Source: Hevea brasiliensis (taxonomy: Eukaryota; Streptophyta; Magnoliopsida; Malpighiales; Euphorbiaceae). From it: a stretch of 64,000 nucleotides of DNA. The position numbers and the translations under genes were made by a program. The notes under the pieces were generated by a model. That model ran no database searches and was not told the origin of the DNA. It saw nothing but the letters and a program-made list of their open reading frames with translations. Below, one piece after another: positions 62,901 through 64,000 of this stretch (position 1 is the first letter of the stretch; each line of letters starts with the position of its first letter). The stretch is from assembly GCF_030052815.1 (NCBI RefSeq), contig NC_079510.1, positions 50,434,725-50,498,724 of the forward strand. Direction: 5' to 3'.

Positions 62901-64000
62901 ACCAAATCAACATAGGGAGCCTAAACTTTGCTCTCAGCTTTTATCATCCCTGCACAAACATAATTCTGAAACTTTATACACTGCACTCAAGAAAGAGGGA
63001 GAGTTGGCCCCCCAAGTATAAAGCCAAACGCGCTCCCTAATACATTAGAAGTATCGCTAAGTTTGCATCTAATCATTCTCTACCATAGCTTCATCGAGTG
63101 ACTCGTTAAATTTAATGCCACAATAATTTGTACAATCTCAAATATACAATTTATTCTTAAAGATATTTCACTCCTTCGGCATTTTTTCAAATTTTAGTAT
63201 GCCATCGAATTGCATTGTTAACCAAGTTACTCCAATCTCCCCATGACACTTCCATATATATTTCATATATAAGGATACCAACTAGGCTACAAGTTCTACC
63301 TATGTTCATGTTTTCCATGACCTGTTCAACTTTAACAAATTTGATTCCATGAGTATAGCTAAGGTTTTTCTCTGTCAAAAGAACAATAAGGTTTGTAAAA
63401 TCATCCTCATAACTCACATTGAATAGTTGATTAGACTAGCATCTCCATCTCTCATTAATCTCATTATCTTCAGACAATACTTTATGATTATCATCTTTAA
63501 TGCATTTGACTTGATTCAAGTTTCTACCCTTCTTTTCCTTCAATCATGCTAACCTATACATCTCCTTCTCCTCCTCTCTTGTCCCCAACTTTTGATACAA
63601 ATTAGTAAGAGATTACCACAAGCGTTGCTAACCATTTTCTTAGTTTCTAAACTTATATTTCTCAAAGGCCTCCCTATCTTTTATTGTTGGTAAGTGGTAG
63701 CTTTATATATCATTCTCTTTTCATCTCAATAGCCTTTTGAACTTCCTCACTAAACCTCTAAGACTCTAGTGAACGTGGTCCTCTACTTTTGGATACGCCT
63801 ATTATATTCACTGTAACTTTTTTAATGCAGCTTGCCATCAGACTCCATAAGGTATCAGCGTGATATTCTATATTCCATACACTTTTTATCAATTTATTCT
63901 CCATAAAAGCTATTTAGTTCATGACTTCTAAGTTCTACCATCAAGTTTTAGGTTACACTCTTCCCCTACTCTAAAGGGTAGAGGAAGTCAAAAGATGACA
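62901..64000 (-). mobile_element. Decayed RTE-type LINE, continues past the window
   Basis: On the minus strand, in broken frames, it reads FSEEVQKAIEMKRE near 63760, then KLGTREEEKEMYRL-type text near 63580. The frame 63417-63187 (SYEDDFTNLIVL, KVEQVMENMNIGR, LVGILIYEIYMEV) follows, and near 63130 CTNYCGIKF matches the CTNYRGIKL block of the RT. This is the region between endonuclease and RT of RTE LINEs, the same family as 11824-13226 but more decayed. Many stops are present. Confidence 0.72.

Overview
The window is nuclear DNA of a eudicot plant. The evidence is split genes with GT-AG introns, AT-rich spacers, long (AT)n runs, Athila-type Ty3 retrotransposons, RTE-type LINEs and a cluster of G-type (S-domain) lectin receptor-like kinases (SRLKs). 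The repeat families would fit a rosid such as Euphorbiaceae (Hevea, Manihot), but this is a guess and I cannot fix the species.

Layout. 1-5.7 kb: right (5') part of an Athila-like element on the minus strand, cut by the window edge. 5.7-13.3 kb: a small gene island with a single-B-box zinc-finger gene of the BBX28/BBX29 type (7908-8754, minus, two exons) and a PBP1/KRP1-type single EF-hand gene (9688-10029, minus), followed by a 5'-truncated RTE LINE. 14.0-32.0 kb: a dead SRLK gene opened up by nested retroelements. These are a TRIM-like element (15047-19600) that itself holds an LTR insertion, a hAT-like MITE and a solo LTR; a 9.4-kb Athila element (19846-29212, target duplication GATAT) with a second Athila fragment inside it; and a second TRIM-like element (30531-31722, target duplication GAGAT). 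35.8-54.4 kb: four more SRLK loci, all on the plus strand: an intact B120-like gene (35779-39109), a pseudogene (40559-45207), an intact gene (47220-50928) and an internally deleted remnant (53232-54354). 54.4-64 kb: gene-free, AT-rich sequence with hAT-like MITEs, a roughly 5.2-kb solo LTR (57414-62592) inside a LINE-like remnant, and decayed RTE LINE sequence to the right edge.

The two intact SRLKs rebuild cleanly as seven-exon genes of 841 and 834 residues: signal peptide, B-lectin, S-locus glycoprotein, EGF-like and PAN domains, membrane helix, kinase. They should be plasma-membrane receptor kinases. Their neighbours show successive stages of decay, as in birth-and-death evolution of a tandem array. 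From memory, Arabidopsis has a BBX28 gene, two SRLKs and a PBP1-like EF-hand gene next to each other on chromosome 4, so this gene order may be old microsynteny.

I found no CRISPR array, prokaryotic-type system, tRNA, rRNA or clearly new protein system. The most novel material is in the repeats: a hAT-like MITE family rich in AACCGAACCG with 8-bp target duplications, and a small TRIM-like LTR family that hit the same pseudogene twice.
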